This document shows, piece after piece, positions 63,901 to 64,000 of a stretch of 64,000 nt of DNA. This stretch comes from Cerasicoccus sp. TK19100 (GTDB taxonomy: Bacteria; Verrucomicrobiota; Verrucomicrobiia; Opitutales; Cerasicoccaceae), in assembly GCF_027257155.1 (NCBI RefSeq), contig NZ_JAPWDU010000003.1:310001-374000 (forward strand). Direction: 5' to 3'. How positions within the stretch are numbered: the first letter of the stretch is position 1; every line of letters begins with the position of its first letter. The translations under genes and the position numbers were made by a program. Below the pieces are notes generated by a model that saw nothing but the letters and a program-made list of their open reading frames with translations, was not told the DNA's origin and made no database searches.

Positions 63901-64000
63901 TTGGAGAACATCAAGGCCGAAGCTTCACCGCGCGATGCTTTCATCTTCTACTTCGCAGGCCATGGCGTGGTGTCTGACGATGCGCTGGCCGCGTTCTACC
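60958..64000 (+). CDS. Large exported caspase-fold protein with beta-propeller (second copy, 3' end outside the window)
   Basis: The frame begins at ATG 60958, 13 bases after the first copy, and stays open to the window end (about 1014 residues). It has a leader (MKRLSLILLLQALIAATSWAQ), a beta-propeller-like region (about 60-830), an Ig-like segment (about 865-920, with VTLKVTASCEGSPIQDIRIYQ) and the start of a caspase fold with LHLFVVGINEY, NLNYAQADA and the catalytic H1002 in FYFAGHG. The catalytic cysteine part lies beyond the window. The common plan with the preceding gene indicates duplication followed by strong divergence of the propeller part. Confidence 0.85.
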   Translation, partial: MKRLSLILLLQALIAATSWAQFEDLFQSEESDPEHIAQKEAEAKRDRELGPIRLLSPTTHTQPVLGAQASANGQYLLTYDADHFKVWDIEQRIPLVQQLASELPYQSEGSKILGVYFTKTERQVCVVLERQVHFYDDFNFSKPTAFGHHYNALAHCFHGPSQSVFLLSTKEKNYPRETDKPVALVVRQCKNSDENAMAVIAELEVPGNAFDVTRRYASQRSDWQLSLNPDATEMLFYTGPESPTLSIIPGDTPSWKSIDTSKAIVGFLPDGRLLAAQKNSDGYQLSFGTSAADMQNPWVSLSEPHASRQLKISIPPTDEGLLFATTSTTFATYDFTNTIASQGIHLTGQTAEAAAPLIASQKHEQLVLFRNAEDVSQIERFSPERSLMLGAWTTLAWTPDSVYPLDNAFRFIAKRGRQMRLVELLDNGVNGRDLSSLPVNRPIAAIAAPLDGEHWYYFFHGGEYARFNPKSGEALAVKSLGPNRFKHANGYSYSLGGFYGSSASADQRYIALHYNTQAFVFDTDQGSVVDTMQFPNNIAFVPGKGSMVALSPNGQLLAYGYGTSQDGKAIYHLCLYDRATRRERWHKEMDPHQGESFLFNLNFFEQGQQLFATDSGGRQYVTIDAQTGEFTRQPTFAYQGPGPLHFSARGNQYFTTKETKLLQYALPGASLKQSIDLGSQPDFYGPIGSERFILSYRSGASQLQLTDLSKQAVVADIYLFDDEKQWLIRNPQTGLFTSNNDAQEHLFYVRSDHLNPLAAYFDKFYRPRLMGSLIQGLSPKPTLDVEQLRFAPRLTVQIDGPQKRGLTVEDEFETVEVPEESVTLKVTASCEGSPIQDIRIYQNGKLVTGGTRGLFVEDDEPEEADEDQLYEREESFTFTLAEGRNRFRAIAINDQGTESMADEIIVYSADAPEPTNQGLALHLFVVGINEYANPDHNLNYAQADATAVRDLLQKQSANIFSRTQVYSLINEEATRENIIATLENIKAEASPRDAFIFYFAGHGVVSDDALAAFY

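Overview
The window looks like a chromosomal segment from a marine-type Verrucomicrobiota (Opitutae-like) bacterium. This is inferred from content: a very large prepilin-like surface protein of the type frequent in that phylum, PEP-CTERM proteins, several GH16 glucan or galactan hydrolases, a sodium:alanine-type symporter, and short palindromic repeats of a kind common in Verrucomicrobia and Planctomycetes genomes. The DNA is GC-rich by eye. Clear local AT-rich patches occur in the hsdS target-recognition regions and in the 3' end of the gene beside hsdR. Recognisable Shine-Dalgarno motifs are mostly confined to internal operon genes.

Layout. 1-740: the tail of an unidentified gene, its terminator, an inverted repeat and a degenerate array of about 23-bp units. 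742-7369: a type I restriction-modification operon, hsdM-hsdS-(AlbA_2/Schlafen-like ATPase)-hsdR. 7370-8160: non-coding, with a large nested palindrome and related repeat ends. 8161-12891: an AGCS symporter, a hybrid histidine kinase and a cytoplasmic GH28-like beta-helix protein. 13133-19826: a heavy-metal RND efflux operon (small Cys-rich exported protein, CusC-, CusB- and CusA-like proteins, small His-rich exported protein). 20202-24637: a giant prepilin-like protein and an exported partner. 24740-35582: a carbohydrate block with a GH1 enzyme fused to an AraC-type DNA-binding domain, three GH16 proteins, a PEP-CTERM protein and a GH39 enzyme. 35643-38911: a small cluster with two choice-anchored-M-type surface proteins, a MerC-like membrane protein and a pseudopilin. 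Both of its transcription units carry a Fur/Zur-like 7-1-7 palindrome at the promoter. 39126-54171: a REC-GGDEF-HD-GYP regulator leading into galE and a complete pel exopolysaccharide operon, pelA, pelB in two parts, pelC, pelD, pelE, pelF and pelG. 54288-64000: an apparent operon of small membrane or PH-like proteins, a papain-like protease with a DUF4384-like tail, and two very large exported beta-propeller/caspase-fold proteins. The second of these runs off the window.

How the genes work together. The polysaccharide side has both breakdown (GH1, GH16, GH39, GH28-like) and synthesis (Pel). Pel synthesis is probably controlled by cyclic di-GMP made or degraded by the adjacent GGDEF/HD-GYP protein and sensed by PelD, which keeps an RxxD motif. 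The metal side has an export operon and, separately, a predicted Fur-family-regulated surface cluster. The most novel-looking items are the predicted Fur/Zur-controlled choice-anchor/MerC cluster, the GH1-AraC fusion, the GH16 whose catalytic domain is split by what looks like a circularly permuted DNRLRE module, a GH16 lacking its acid/base glutamate, and the exported papain/caspase operon.
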